The translations under genes and the position numbers were made by a program. 64,000 nt of DNA from Carallia brachiata. Taxonomy: Eukaryota; Streptophyta; Magnoliopsida; Malpighiales; Rhizophoraceae. This document shows, one piece after another, positions 10,716 through 22,489 of the stretch. Position 1 is the first letter of the stretch. Every line of letters starts with the position of its first letter. The stretch spans positions 13,865,351 to 13,929,350 of the forward strand of contig JADCRB010000068.1 in the NCBI GenBank assembly GCA_021464245.1, in the 5' to 3' direction. The notes beneath the pieces are model-generated. The model was not told where the DNA came from. It worked only from the letters and a program-made list of their open reading frames with translations, and ran no database searches.

Positions 10716-11339
10716 CGGAACACAACATTTTTTTTTTATAGTATAAAGCGAGTACAACTTGATTATCAAGTTGTAGATTCTACCAAAATAGAATCCATCT
10801 TTCAGTGCTTAAAATTTTAAGTTTCATAGACCTTTTTTATTTCATTTGACAAATCATTTTCACAGTAGCTTTGAATTAATTTTTTTTCCAATTCAATCTT
10901 TCCAAAAATACCAGAAGTTCAAGTTTCATATATCTTTCTAATTTCATTTAATAAATCAATTTTCACAGTAGTTTTGAATTGATGTTTTCCAATTCAATTT
11001 TTCCATGGATACCATCATATATACATAGCATTCATCTCATATCTACACAAATTCCTCTTCTCGTCCTTTTTAAAAATTCAGTTTGTCGCACGTACGATCA
11101 TTGTTTTACCCACAGAATATTTCAAATGATTATATGATGTTATATTAACTTAATGAGAAAGAATTAGTTCTGAAATTTGCTAGAATTGTTGGCCGACCAA
11201 GGGCATATTGTTCATTGATCCACAAGAAACATGATCCTTAAAAATTCTCACCTATTTGCATCTCTAACTTGCTTACATTGTATTCTCTTGTTTAACTAAT
11301 TTAACAAAATCATACATAATGTAAATAGTCCCAAAAAAC
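10716..11339. other. Intergenic DNA with a diverged ~120-bp tandem pair
   Basis: TTCATAGACCTTTTTTATTT with CATTTTCACAGTAGCTTTGA (10820-10880) is repeated as TTCATATATCTTTCTAATTT with ATTTTCACAGTAGTTTTGAA (10925-10980). No gene is supported. Confidence 0.35.
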
Positions 11340-12922
11340 TATTTTCATTGTGAGCCATATAGCAAAAACTTAGTATCTTTATTATCTCCCCTAAACAGCA
11401 ACTTCGCCAGGTCATGCTCGTGCTTCAGACTTGCCAATTTTCTGGTGGCACTTAGATAATTGTTTGCAGGATCACAAATCCAATAACAATGCATACTGTA
11501 TTCTGAATACAAAAGGATGTCTCTGTAAAAAATAATTGCCACATTCAATGGAGTCATATTAATTATTAGGCAAAAAATTTTTTTAAAAAAAAATTCCCCT
11601 TCAATCTACGTACTATTGGTTGGGACTAACATACAGATACGATACTTCTAATCATCAATCACTACCTTGGGATCAAAATCATCGATACCTACACCATCCT
11701 ACAACTCTGTGATCTTCATAACAAATAGTCCATAATCAGAACAAGAAAATAGAACACAGTAATTGAATTACAATCCTTACAGTCTTACTGATCCGCCAAA
11801 TTTTTATGCATAAGCATAAGAATTGGATTTAAACATTTCAAGACATGAAGAAAATTATCTTGGTTAACATACACTAATCTCTGCATTGAAAACTGAAGAT
11901 GAGGCAACTGCAAATGCTTATTAGCTTATAACAGAACCAAAAGTTTGATGGGAGAAACATTATGTTAGATTTCAATTTTATAGAAAATGGATGGTGAGAT
12001 TTCACCAGAATAATACATCATACAAAATGCCCGTTCAATCAGCTCTTTCTCTATCCTACTCAAAAAATACAAAGCAGAGTGCTCTTAAAAGTTAACAAAT
12101 GCAGGACACAAGGCCCCATGGCCATGGAGGTTCTATTGATTTACTTTAGGATTCAATTATAAGGGTTCTCTTCACTTCTCTTCACAACTTGTCCAATTCC
12201 CTTTCATTATCAATGTTTTTATGAAGGCAACACATGTAATTTAAGACTTGAAATTAACGCTAAAAACAATTTGACGCAAAAAAAAAAAAAGAAACAAAAA
12301 GACCAAGGCCACTCTACCATGGTTTTTGCCCCTATGGTATGGATGATTCCTTACCAGAAAACTTTGACTAAAGTAATGCTCATGGATCCCACTATCTTCT
12401 TCATCCCGGCAGTTTAGAAGTGCAACAAAAATCCCATGACCTGTGCATACCACATGTATAGATAATTTAATCATTCAATGACAATCTACTGGTGATTGAA
12501 TTTCCTACAAAATTCAAAGCAGCAAGTTAGTTCAATAGTTATGCAATATACTCACTATAAGATTCAAAACCCTCTCAAGTTATAGCCATATAATTATGTT
12601 TCTCTACCATCCTTTGGGGCAAAAAAATAAAAGGAACAAGCCACTCTTCCTTTCCAACCCCAAAAAAAGAATAATAATTAGACTTTAATTCTACTCTAAA
12701 AAGGTCAAAAAGAAAAAAATTAATAAACTCTAATTCCACTCTAAACAACCCCCACCTCCAAAACAAAAAAGGAAAGCAAAAATAAGGAACGCCACAACTA
12801 AAATTTCTCTAACAAGCCGAAACGCCATAGATGAAACCAGGAATTGAATTAAAATGACACTTGATTTCAATTACAACAATAGAGGTTGAAATATAATTTA
12901 AAAAAACAAACGTTGACATACC
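11340..12922 (-). other. Possible unassigned minus-strand transcription unit
   Basis: Several segments look exon-like in one orientation. (1) A leader-like piece ends at 12922 with TTTTAAG^GTATGT. (2) 12457-12353 lies between TATGCACAG and TTTCTG^GTAAGG and can read GHGIFVALLNCRDEEDSGIH. (3) Near 11910 a TTTGCAG acceptor opens LPHLQFSMQRLVYVNQ. (4) From an ATTTTTTACAG acceptor near 11527 a last piece reads DILLYSEYSMHCYWICDPAN and ends SLKHEHDLAKLLFRGDNKDT then FLLYGSQ-stop near 11345. No domain is recognised and the joins are not phase-checked from a start codon, so this is a lead rather than a gene call. Confidence 0.2.
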
Positions 12923-13348
12923 TTAAAACTTCACTTTCTAGACCAAATCCCCGCTTTCTGGAACCAACCTCCCCTTCGCTCTCTGATGGAAAAATGAGCG
13001 CTCAGAGTTGTAAATCTTAAGAGTTTTAGCAGACACTTAATCTTCTTATTTTCCTATATTTCTTTCTCTTTTTTTTTTCTTTGATGAGCTCTATGTTCTG
13101 CAAACAATACACGGCTCATTAACTTCTTCCTAACCAGGTCTTGAGACAAAGTTGATCCAAATGTCAATTTTGCCCTTCTAAAACCCTAACAACTTACGAT
13201 TTTTAAATTTCAAATTTTTGCTCTCCGAATCGGCAAATCCATTACCCAAAATTTTGCAATTAATTTATTCCTTTTTTACTGTGGGCCCTTCTATCCACAT
13301 CATCCGGGGACACTACCGGGATATTTCTACCGGCCCATGTAAGCTCAC
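12923..13348. other. Sequence between the possible gene and Copia-1
   Basis: No gene is supported. The 5' LTR expected for the Copia-1 element should lie here but is absent: only about 15 bases (CTCTTTGTCTTTATA) matching the LTR end remain at 13348-13362. Confidence 0.5.
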
Positions 13349-13360
13349 TCTTTGTCTTTA

Positions 13361-13372
13361 TAGTATCAGAGC
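13361..13372 (+). other. Primer-binding site of Copia-1
   Basis: TAGTATCAGAGC differs by one base from TGGTATCAGAGC, the complement of the 3' end of initiator tRNA-Met used by most plant Copia elements. It abuts the LTR-end remnant CTTTATA. Confidence 0.8.
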
Positions 13373-13428
13373 CTTCCTAAAAACTCTTACGAGTCTATTT
13401 TGTTCGATCCTCTTTGACTCTTCTCAAA

Positions 13429-14370
13429 TGGATGAAACATCTGTCAACTCTAAAAACAAAACGCAAAATCCTACAGCCACCAAAATCCAAACCCAACCCA
13501 CCGTTATCAATTCTCTTGTGAACAACTCTTTACTTTTCTCAATCAATCCCACCACTCAAATTTCTGTCAAATTAAATCCAACCAACCATACCTTATGGCG
13601 TTTTCAATTTCATGCCATTCTCCTTGGCTATGATCTCATAGGTATTGTTGATGGTTCTCGACCTTGTCCTCCCATTCTCGACCTTGTTGATAATTCAACA
13701 AGATCAACTGATCCTTAGTGCCATTGCTGGCCCCGTCTCTCCTCATATTATTCCATTCATTGCTTCTGCAAAAACCTCACAGGAGACATGGACCATTCTT
13801 GCTAATTCATATGCCAAACCATCTCGCGGCCACATAAATTAGTTCAAGGAGAGTCTTCGGCTTCTTCAAAAAGGTACCCAATCAATTACTAAATATATGT
13901 AGCAGACTAAAATCATTGCCGATGAACTGGCTTTACTTAATGTACCTGTCGACAATGAAGATTTGATGCTCAAATTCCTTGCCGGTCTTCATGATGACTA
14001 CAAGGACATTTGTTCAGCTATGCATGTTCGCGAAACGCTACTAACTTTTGCCTAGTTACATGAAAAGCTCATCAACCAAGAAGCCCACCTCAAAACTGAA
14101 GCACAAAAAAAATTTACTGCTATGCCTACCTCTACCAATCCTACCCACAAAGTGCCCTTCAAGAATAATCCTACCAGGCCTCAATCCTCTTTTACTCCAA
14201 ATTACCACAAATCCTCCTTTCCAAAAAATCCCACTAGCTTACCTCAACAATCATACCCTTTTACTCAACACAGAACTCCCAAGCCTTACCTTGGCAAGTG
14301 TCATCTTTGCGGTGCCCAAGGTCACTCTGCCAAACGAGGCATCATCTACAAGCATATACCATGGACTCAA
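13429..14370 (+). pseudogene. Copia-1 gag remnant
   Basis: From an ATG at 13429 the frame reads MDETSVNSKNKTQ, then LNPTNHTLWRFQFHAILLGY, the typical Copia gag start (LTxxNYLxWxxQ). A frameshift near 13700 and stops near 13840, 13900 and 14055 interrupt the UBN2-like gag core (IIADELALLNVPV, LLTFA). The zinc knuckle CHLCGAQGHSAKRG at about 14308 has its last Cys changed to Gly. This protein would have formed the particle that packages the element's RNA. It is dead. Confidence 0.85.
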
Positions 14371-15640
14371 AACACTCCTGCCACTTCGTCCTCCTCTCAC
14401 CATGTTACTAATGATCTCCAGAATCTGTCCTTCCATTCTAACTATCCTAAAAATGATAATATTATGATCAGAGATGGCACTGGTCAACCCATTACTCATA
14501 CTTCTACCACTATCTTTTCTTCCCCTAAATCTTTTCATTTGAATAACGTACTTTGTGTTCCTTCAATGAAACTAAATCTTATTTTTGTTTTTCAATTGTG
14601 CTCAACTAATAATATTTCAGTAGAATTCTCACATACTTCCTTTTATGTGAAGGATCTTTACACCAGAACAATCCTTTTGCAAGGCAAACCTGAAGGGAGT
14701 GTCTACACATGGCCGTGCTCGTCACTGTCCAGCTCACCTCTCATTGCACTCTCATTTATCAAGGTTCCTGTTGACCAATGGCATCATTGTCTTGGTCATC
14801 CATGATCTTCAATTTTAAATCATTTAATTTCTAATAAATTAGTACCAGTAGCATCGTCTCTCTGTTCTTCATTTTCGTGTAATTCATGTCATTGTAATAA
14901 AACTCACAAATTACCTTTCTCTACTTCATCTCTCACCAGCTCTTATCTTTTAGAATTGATTTACTTTGATATTTGGACCTCTCCGATTTTTTTTATTGAT
15001 GGTGATAAATACTATGTTATTTTTGTGAATCATTTTACATGTTATATTTTGCTATACCCTCTCAAAAGAAAATCAGACATTTATGATATTTTTATTCGAT
15101 TCAAAGCATTAGTAAAAAATTTTTCAAATGTAAAATTATCACTCTTTACACAAATAATGGTGGTGAATATATTTCTCTTCAGACCTTTCTTGCCCCTCAT
15201 GGTATATCTTACCTCACCACTCATACTCACACCCTAGAACATAATGGCCTCTCTTAGTGTTGTCATTGTCATATAGCTGAAACTGGCTTAGCTCTTCTTC
15301 ACCACGCCCATCTGCCTCTCACATTCTGGTCTTATGCTTTTCAAACTGCAGTTTATTTAATAAATCAGCTACCCAAACCTCTTTTGCCTATGAAATCCTC
15401 CTATGAGTAGCTCTTTGGTCACCAGTCCAACTATCTCAAACTAAAAACTTTTGGATGTCTCTGTTATCCTTAGTCGGGACCTTATAGCCCTCACAAGCTT
15501 GCTTCACATGCCAGTCCCTTTGTGTTCTTGGGGTATTCCTCTTCTGAAAGTGCTTTTCGTTGTTTTAATCCTCAAACACAAAAAATATTCATTTCTCGCT
15601 CTGTTACCTTTGTTGAAAATGATTTTCCTTTTCTCCATCA
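14371..15640 (+). pseudogene. Copia-1 protease / GAG-pre-integrase / integrase remnant
   Basis: SSSHHVTNDLQNLSFHS marks the protease region, but the catalytic Asp-Ser/Thr-Gly is gone. VLCVPSMKLNLIFVFQLC is its C-terminal part. QWHHCLGHP near 14780 is the GAG-pre-integrase motif. Integrase follows: DIWTSPIFFIDGDKYYVIFV near 14965, and the L-P-K-P-L-L-P-M-K-S-S-Y-E region near 15370. Stops and frameshifts occur throughout. Confidence 0.8.
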
Positions 15641-16080
15641 AAGTTAGCATCTTCCACCACCAACCTCCATCGATAAGTCCACATGGTGCACTCCTATAGT
15701 TTCCTCCTCCCCTATCACTCCTATCCCTATATCTCTACCCACCAGCTCCCAAGCCATTACTAACTCTACTCCCAGCTCACTTCCAATGCCATTTAAGGAC
15801 AGCGACGATGCTCCACAAGCTATTACACCCTCTTTCGGTGACTTGGTAGGTTCGCTTGCTACCTCCCCTCCCTTATTTTTTGCTTTTTCCTCTTCATCAC
15901 ATGAAAATTCCTCCTCACCTATCTCAAATTCTCCCCTGGTGGTCACCAATGTACATCCCATGCAAACTCGAGCCAAAAATAACATCCATAAACCAATTCA
16001 ATATATACATCCATCAATGACCCCTCTATTCTTATAGTTCTAATTACTGTCACCAAGGCCCTTAAAAATCCAAAATGGCA
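15641..16080 (+). other. Copia-1 linker between integrase and reverse transcriptase
   Basis: Ser/Pro-rich low-complexity coding remnant (SSPISNSPLV), followed by MQTRAKNNIHKPIQYI near 15960, the usual hinge before the Copia reverse transcriptase (consensus MxTRSKxGIxKP). Confidence 0.65.
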
Positions 16081-17530
16081 TGAGGCCATGTCTACTGAAT
16101 TTGATGCTCTTTTATACGATGGTCTCCACATCCTTCTCAAATATAGTGGGTTGAAAATGGGTTTTTCAAATTAAACATCTCCCTGATTGGTCTAGTGATC
16201 GATACAAAGCCTGTCTTGTCGCCAAAGGCTTCCACCAGTGTCCTAGTATTGACTTTCATGAAACTTTAAGTCTAGTTATCAAGCCCACTACAGTTCGCCT
16301 TGTCTTGTCTCTTGGACTAGATCGAGGGTGGCCTTTGAAACAGTTAGATGTCAATAATGCCTTCTTGCATGGTCATCTAACTGAGGATGTCTACATGTCT
16401 CAACCACCTAATTTTGTGGATCAATCCAAACTCAACCATGTTTTCCATTTGAAAAAGGCAATCTATGGGCTCAAACAAGCCCCTCAGGCTTAGTATCATG
16501 AACTTCGTCAGTTTTTACTTTCTTTTGGGTTTGTTAATTTCAAGTCTGACACATCTCTATTTATTTTCTAATAAAATCATCTCACAATGTTTCCTTTAGT
16601 ATAAGTGGATGATTTAATTCTCACAGGAAATGAAGATGCTTTACTTCAATGGTTTATTGGTGCCCTTGCTGCCAAGTTCTCAATTAAGGCTCTTGGTCCT
16701 CTTTCTTATTGTCTTGGTGTGGAGGTCATTCCCACTTCTTCAGGCTTGTTTTTGTCCCAAAACAAGTACGTTCATAACCTTATAGAGAAGACAAAGATGC
16801 TTGCTACCAATATAGTTCACACACCCATGTCACCTACTCAAGTTTAGAAACTCTTTGATGGCAACCCCTTACCTGATCATGCTAAACACACATCCATTGA
16901 TGGAGCACTACAATATATCTCCTTCACTCGTCCTGATACAACATTTACTATCAAAAAGCTCTCATAATTTATGCATCAACCTACATCCTCTCACTAGTCT
17001 AGTGTTAAACAACTCCTACGCTATCTTCGCGGTATGATTGATCATGGGCTTTTTCTTCGTCGCCAATCTCCTCTTCTCCTTCATGGATATTCTGATGTTG
17101 ATTGGGCTGGTAATCTTGATGATTGTACCTCTACTAGTGCACATGTTGTTTTTCTTGGTCATGATGCTGTATCTTGGAGTTCTAAAAGCAACGCTCAGTT
17201 GCTAGATCCTCTACCGAAGCAGAATACTGAGTCATCACCTCTATCGCCTTTGAAATGACTTGGCTTCAATCTTTGCTTTGTGAACTTGGAGTCACCCTTC
17301 CAACTACACCGACTGTTTATTGTGACAACGTAGGGGCAACCTATCTTTGTGCCAATCCAGTCTTTCACTTTCATATGAAGCACACTGCAATTGATTTTCA
17401 TTTTGTTCACGATAAAGTCCAAAATGGTGAGCTTCAAGTATCTCATGTTTCATCAGCTAATCAACTTTGCGATGCACTCACCAAGCCACTAAGTAGACTT
17501 CGGTTGCAATTATTACAAGTCAAGATTGGT
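16081..17530 (+). pseudogene. Copia-1 reverse transcriptase and RNase H remnant
   Basis: Recognisable blocks are [20 protein letters not shown] near 16343, [13 protein letters not shown] near 16455, VDDLILTGNED near 16606, SYCLGVEV near 16706, then RNase H: DVDWAGNLDDCTSTSAHVVF near 17096, CDNVGATYLCANPVFH near 17321, and ANQLCDALTKPLS near 17458. In the polymerase active-site box YVDD, the Tyr codon has become a stop (TAA). Other frameshifts occur near 16490, 16850 and 17190. It cannot produce active enzyme. Confidence 0.88.
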
Positions 17531-17562
17531 GTGCTTCCACCGCCCACCATCTTGAGGGGGCA

Positions 17563-17857
17563 TATAAGAGATGATCCTACACTAGCATATGCTCATCAAT
17601 CTAAGATTTGTTCTCAATCAAAGATCACCACAATGTCTTCCCAAGTTCCTCATCAATCCAAGATTTCCTCTCAGTCAAAGATCAGCAAAACTGCCTCCAA
17701 ATCTTAGATGATTTTCCTTATTGTATATATGATTCTCTTAGCTATATTGTCCATATTTAGATTGTATAATCTATGTATATAAGTTATATGAATGTCAATG
17801 AAAGTGTATTACAACTTTTCCAACATTCTTTTTCTTTACAAACAATTTGTCTTTATA
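17563..17857 (+). repeat. Copia-1 3' LTR
   Basis: It follows the G-rich polypurine tract and matches the solo LTR at 5349-5640. It holds TATATAAGTTATATGA near 17775, a plausible TATA box, and ends CTTTATA. Its right neighbour is the tandem array starting at about 17870. Confidence 0.82.
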
Positions 17858-17869
17858 ATTTAGATTCAA

Positions 17870-19650
17870 TTAAGATTAGGATTTAGTATTTAGTAGAATT
17901 AAGATTTGTTTGTTATGTTTTCAGTATTAGATCAGAAATAGAAATTCTTAGTAACTAGTATATAAGGAGTTGAAGTCTTGATTGTGTGGCTGGTGTGCCT
18001 AGTAAGAATAGTATTTGAGAGATTATATTTACAGTGTGTTTCTCGTATAAGTCGGTGGCGTTTTTAAATTCAATAAAAATTGAATTCAGTTAATCATGTT
18101 CTAATAGTGGTATTATAACTAATTGGAGCTTGTGATTTAACAGGAACCATGGATTTCAAAGAATGAAATATTGGAGTCCATGCTAGCTGCTTATTGTTCC
18201 CTATTGTTGTTTTATTGTTCCCTATCGAAGAAAGTGATGCTGTAGTAAGAAATGACTGGCAGCTGTTGATATGTGTGTTGATGTCTGTTGATTGTGATAT
18301 TAAAGGCATGCATGTATACCCTGTATCCTTGGTGACTAGAATTGTGATATTAAGATTAGGATTTAGTTTATTATATTTTCAATATCCGAGTAGAAATAAA
18401 AATTGTTAGTGACTAGAATATAATGAGTTGAGTAACTTGATTATGTGGTTAGTAAAAATAATGTTTGAGAGATTATAATTAGAGTGTGCTTTTAGTATTG
18501 GTGTGTGGCATTTTTTAGTTTACTAAAAATTGAATTCTAATAGTGGTATTATAGCTTATTAGAGCTCATGTTAATAGGAACCATGGATTTCAGAGAATGA
18601 AATAATGGAGTACATGTTGGCTACTTATTGTTCCATGTTATTATTTTATTGTTCCCTATTGAAGAAAGCGATGCTATAGCAAGAAAAGATTAGCAATTGT
18701 TGATATGTGTGTCGATGCCTTTTGATTGTGATATTAAAGGCATGCGTGTATGCCCTACATCCTTAGTAACTAGTATTGTGATATTAAGATTATGATTTAA
18801 TTTGTAAAAGAAAAAAATCATAGTCACTAGTATATAAGGAATTGAGTCTTTTGATTAGTAAAAATAATGTTTGAGAGATTATAATTAGAGTGTGCTTCTC
18901 GCATTAGTGTGTGTCATTTTTTAGTCTAATAAAAATTTGAATTCAGAATCAAATTCTAACAGTGGTATTATAACTATTTGGGGCTCCTGTTAACAGGAAC
19001 CATGGATTTTAGAAAATGAAATAATGGAGTCCATGTCGGCTGCTTATTGTTTCCTGTCATTGTTTTATTGTTTCCTTATTGAAGAAAGTGATGCTGTAGC
19101 AAGAAAAGATTAGCAGTTGTTGATATGTGTGTGGATGCCTTTTAATTGTGATATTAAAGGCATGCGTGTATGCCCTACATCCTTAGTGACTAGTATTGTG
19201 ATATTAAGATTGTTATTTAATTTGATATATTTTCAGTATTTGAATAAAAGTAAAATTCTTTGTCACTAGTACATAAGGAGTTGAGTATCTTGATTGTATG
19301 GCTGGCATGACAAGTGAGAATAATATTTGAGAGATTATAATTAGAGTGTGCTTCTCATATTAGTGTGTATCAGTTTTGTTTAATAAAAATTGAATTCACC
19401 TATTCAAGTTCTAATAGTGATATCAAAACTAATTAAGTTTGTGATTTAATAGGAACCATGGATTTTAAAAGAATGAAATAATGGAGTCCATGTTGACTGC
19501 TTATTGTTCTCTGTTATTGTTGTATTTTTCTTTATTGAAGAAAGTGATCCTATAGCAATAAAAAAGTAGCAGCTGTTGATATATTTGTCGATGCCTTTTG
19601 ATTGTGATATTGAAGGAATGCGTGTATGCCCTGCATCCTTTAATTAGAAG
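17870..19650. repeat. Four-unit tandem array, probably TRIM-derived
   Basis: Units of about 420-455 bp repeat with the same landmarks: GTGATATTAAGATTAGGATT (18344; also 18778 and 19198, truncated at 17871), GAGAGATTATAATTAGAGTG, AATAAAAATTGAATTC, TAATAGTGGTATTATAAC (18102, 18536, 18957, 19410), GGAACCATGGATTT (18144, 18578, 18995, 19453), and GGCATGCGTGTATGCCCT. The TGGTATTATAGC word resembles a degraded tRNA-Met primer site followed by a short leader and an ATG. That layout fits LTR-leader-LTR repeats of a terminal-repeat retrotransposon in miniature (TRIM). No long frame exists. The first unit is cut by the Copia-1 3' LTR. Confidence 0.55.
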
Positions 19651-20240
19651 GACGCAGTAAACTAAACGCCTTGTTAAGTGTAAACAAATCGAGCTGAGCT
19701 GAGTTTAAGATTGTTCAAACGTGTTTGTTTAGTGAATGATCTGAGTTGAGTTCAATTTGTCTTTTATCGAGCCGTGTCGAGGTTGTCTTTTATCGAGCTG
19801 AGTTTTGAGTTTTTTATGAATGTATTGTTTAATTTTATAGTATTAATAAAAATTATTAAAATTATAAAAATAATTTTTATAAATAAAATTAAATTATTAA
19901 AAACATTTACTTTAATGAAATTAACTATTAAACAATAAAAATTTATTTTAATGTATAATTGTAAATATAATAAAGCATGTCAATACACAAAGTATCTATG
20001 CAAAATTTCATCATTATTCTCTTAACAAAGTTATTTTATGATTTAAATCAATTTTTTTATACTAAATAAAATTTAGACGAGTCTTGAAAGATTTTTAAAC
20101 AAGTTTTTCGCGAATTTTATAGAATTGAGCATATCCTTGCTCAAACTTAGTTTATTAATTAAATGAGTTTCGGTATTAAATTTCAAACGAATTTTTATTG
20201 AGTTACGTTATCGAATTTTTAGTAAGCGTATTGATTTGTT
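19651..20240. repeat. Dispersed 'gagctgagctgagttt' type AT-rich repeat
   Basis: CGAGCTGAGCTGAGTTTAAG, GTTTGTTTAGTGAATGATCT, ATCGAGCCGTGTCGAGG and the TTATCGAGCTGAGTTTTGAG block form a degenerate set typical of dispersed plant repeats built on GAGCTCGAGCC words. Related inverted words (TTGCTCAAACTTAG, GAGTTACG) lie at the right end. There is no coding potential. Confidence 0.35.
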
Positions 20241-21815
20241 AATATTTTTATAGCTTACGTAGGTTGGAGCAAGGGAAAAATTATCACCAACGACGCCTAG
20301 GGAAAGCCAAGTGATAAGCTTTCTTATCCGCTTGGCATAAAAGCAGCCAAGCCTTTAACGTGGTGGCATGTCATCATGACATAATGCATGACATCCATGT
20401 GTTTGATACTTACTTGAATGGCTCATATAAGGCCACAATAAATATTTACTTATAGCAGCAAAAGAGACACCAGCAGAAAGGAACAGCACGTGAGTAGCGG
20501 CCAAAGGAACTGACATGTATTGACTAATGTGTGCAAGCATGTCGTAGATCAGTTGTTGTTTTGTCTCTATATGACCTAAGGCCCATGCCTCTGTGTGCTC
20601 TGTGTGTCATTTGTCAACATTAAAGCACATGGAAAGCGCCTCTTTTACAAAACCCTAGATGGCCATGTTTTAATCAAATACAATTTTACCTCGTTACCAA
20701 TGGTATTCACTGTATAATCATGGAGCTAATGTTGAATACTTACTTCTAATCAAAGATGGATATGGAAACCGAAAATGTTTAGCCTGAAAATCAGCCAAAA
20801 ATGCCTCTGCCTTTACTATTTTGCTATAATTGCATTACTGCCCTTCGACTTCCAAGCCTCTTTTCTATGGCAAAGCATGCGTCTAAAAAGAAAAACGCAA
20901 AAAAAGACCGACGGGGAGAGATTTTTTAAAAATCTTGTTTGGACCAATTGTATTTTGCAATTTCTATGGATTTTTTCCCCTTTGAATTTAACTTCAGAAT
21001 TAAGTTTGAAGACAACAAAAGATCTTGTCCTAAACAAGGGAATCGTTGCACTGCCAGGAACTAGCTGGTTCCACCCCATTTTCAGAATCACAATCAAATT
21101 GAAAAAAAAAAGAAAAAAAAAAGAACAGAGAAACACTATGGCTTGTTTCATAGTGTTACATCTTGAAGTCCAGATTCAAAACGAACCTAGAACCTAAGCC
21201 TAAGATATGTCACTTCAACTGCAGACAAAGGACTAACCCTAATTTGATGAAGAACATATGCAACAAAAAAATTTCTAGTAGCTCCAGATCTGTCACCTTT
21301 ACAGCAGAAAAATTGCTGAGTCAAATGTGATAGGAATTAGAAAGAATAAAAACATCCGAACTTTGCATTTTATAACAAATATAGCACAACCTTTGAAATA
21401 TAAGGATACATATACTGTAATTCAATTTTATAACAAAAATAGTACTTCTTCAACTAAGATTGAAATGGACGTTGAATTTGTTCAATTTTCGCGTCCACAT
21501 TCCTTAGGACTTTGAATAAAGACATAAAATAAATTGGATGGGTAAACCAAAAATAAATGAAAATGAAAATAAATTGGAAGGGAGCTACAATCGGATTGTT
21601 AGGTACTGATCATTAATTCAACAATTTAATGAAATCTAATATTGTCCCACAACACGTTCCATTTACAACATTATCTATCCTCACACAATATTTGACAAAT
21701 GAAAAAGTACAACAGCTTAAAAATAGACATGCATAATGACCATTCCATGTTGCCAAGGCAACATAGGGATTATTAATTACCAGCAGCAATAGCCGAAAAA
21801 GCAATCATGTGGCAA
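20241..21815. other. Intergenic DNA downstream of the TPS exon
   Basis: Frames of 140 codons (plus, 20775-21197) and 111 codons (minus, 20816-21151) overlap each other, contain poly-Lys or poly-Phe runs and have no recognisable domain, so neither is called. Positions 21600-21815 probably hold the 3' untranslated region of the TPS exon that ends at 21816. Confidence 0.35.
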
Positions 21816-22109
21816 CTAAACAGGAATGGGATCCACTAATAGGGCTTTGATGATATCTTTCAGTACAAGCTCAGAGTAAGTAAAACCATCTTCATACTCG
21901 TATAAGACTTCCATCCCACGTGCATAGTTGAGAAATGAAGTGAGAATAAGCGTTGGTATGTTGGTTAGTTTGAGAAGCTCCTCATTTATGTCCTTCCATG
22001 AATCAGCACAAAGTTTATTCAAGTCACTGTTTGCTTGTTCCCTTGACACACCATTTTGCTCCATATAGCATTCCACAGCTGAAGCAACATGTCCTCTTGC
22101 TTGCTCATG
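21816..22109 (-). pseudogene. TPS-a last exon (exon 7), orphaned
   Basis: After an AAATGCAG acceptor the minus strand reads [20 protein letters not shown], then WKDINEELLKL, and ends ALLVDPIPV-stop. This is the complete 97-codon exon 7 of a TPS-a enzyme, with the usual [12 protein letters not shown] start and the DPIP-type C-terminus. It is fully open and similar in length to exon 7 of the intact gene (60021-60311). No exons 1-6 occur upstream: the next DNA to the right is low-complexity sequence and then a Ty3/Gypsy element. The start of a dead TPS gene at 38.2 kb, same strand, could be its lost 5' end. Confidence 0.85.
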
Positions 22110-22489
22110 CTGCATTTATAATTTCATATACAATGAATGAGTTTAGCTAAAAAGTAGGTCTATTATAAATTTTTCTGATCACTAATTTTTAATACTATGT
22201 AGAAGAAGAACAAAGATTGGCATACTGAGGTTGGAATCTCGATACCCCCATACCAAATAATAAAATATATGTTTTTTTTTTGCAAAAATAACTTTCAAAA
22301 GAAAATTTTTTCCTGCTGCAGAGGAGCAAAGGTCTGGTATGCAGTGGAGATAAGTTGAGACTGAAGCAGAGATTCAAACTCAAACTCACGATCTCTTTTA
22401 TATATTTTTGGGCTATTCACAGTTTACACTCATGTGCACTAGGAATTGGATTGGATGTTGACGCGTTCACAGTTTATACTCATGCGGGC
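22110..22489. other. TPS intron remnant and SINE-like scrap
   Basis: The part next to the exon is intron-like. GAGGTTGGAATCTCGATACC near 22228 resembles a pol III box B within tRNA-derived repeats. Nothing else is supported. Confidence 0.25.

Larger units (their letters stand above)
13349..17857 (+). mobile_element. Copia-1: decayed Ty1/Copia retrotransposon lacking its 5' LTR
   Basis: The order is that of Ty1/Copia: primer-binding site, gag with zinc knuckle, protease remnant, integrase, reverse transcriptase, RNase H, polypurine tract (TTGAGGGGGCA at 17552-17562), 3' LTR. All domains are on the plus strand but broken by many stops and frameshifts. The LTR begins TATAAGAGA and ends CTTTATA, so its ends are TA...TA rather than TG...CA. 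That is a known but uncommon class among plant Copia elements. The solo LTR at 5349-5640 belongs to the same family. Confidence 0.88.

Noticed and set aside
12730..12828. Short minus-strand frame with a signal-peptide-like start (MAFRLVREILVVAFLIFAF)
   Set aside because: Only 32 codons, no conserved mature part, and the hydrophobic stretch is explained by T-rich DNA.
20775..21197. 140-codon plus-strand frame and overlapping 111-codon minus-strand frame
   Set aside because: They overlap on opposite strands, depend on A- and T-runs, and neither shows a domain or splice context. A GIVALPG word alone is not enough for a call.
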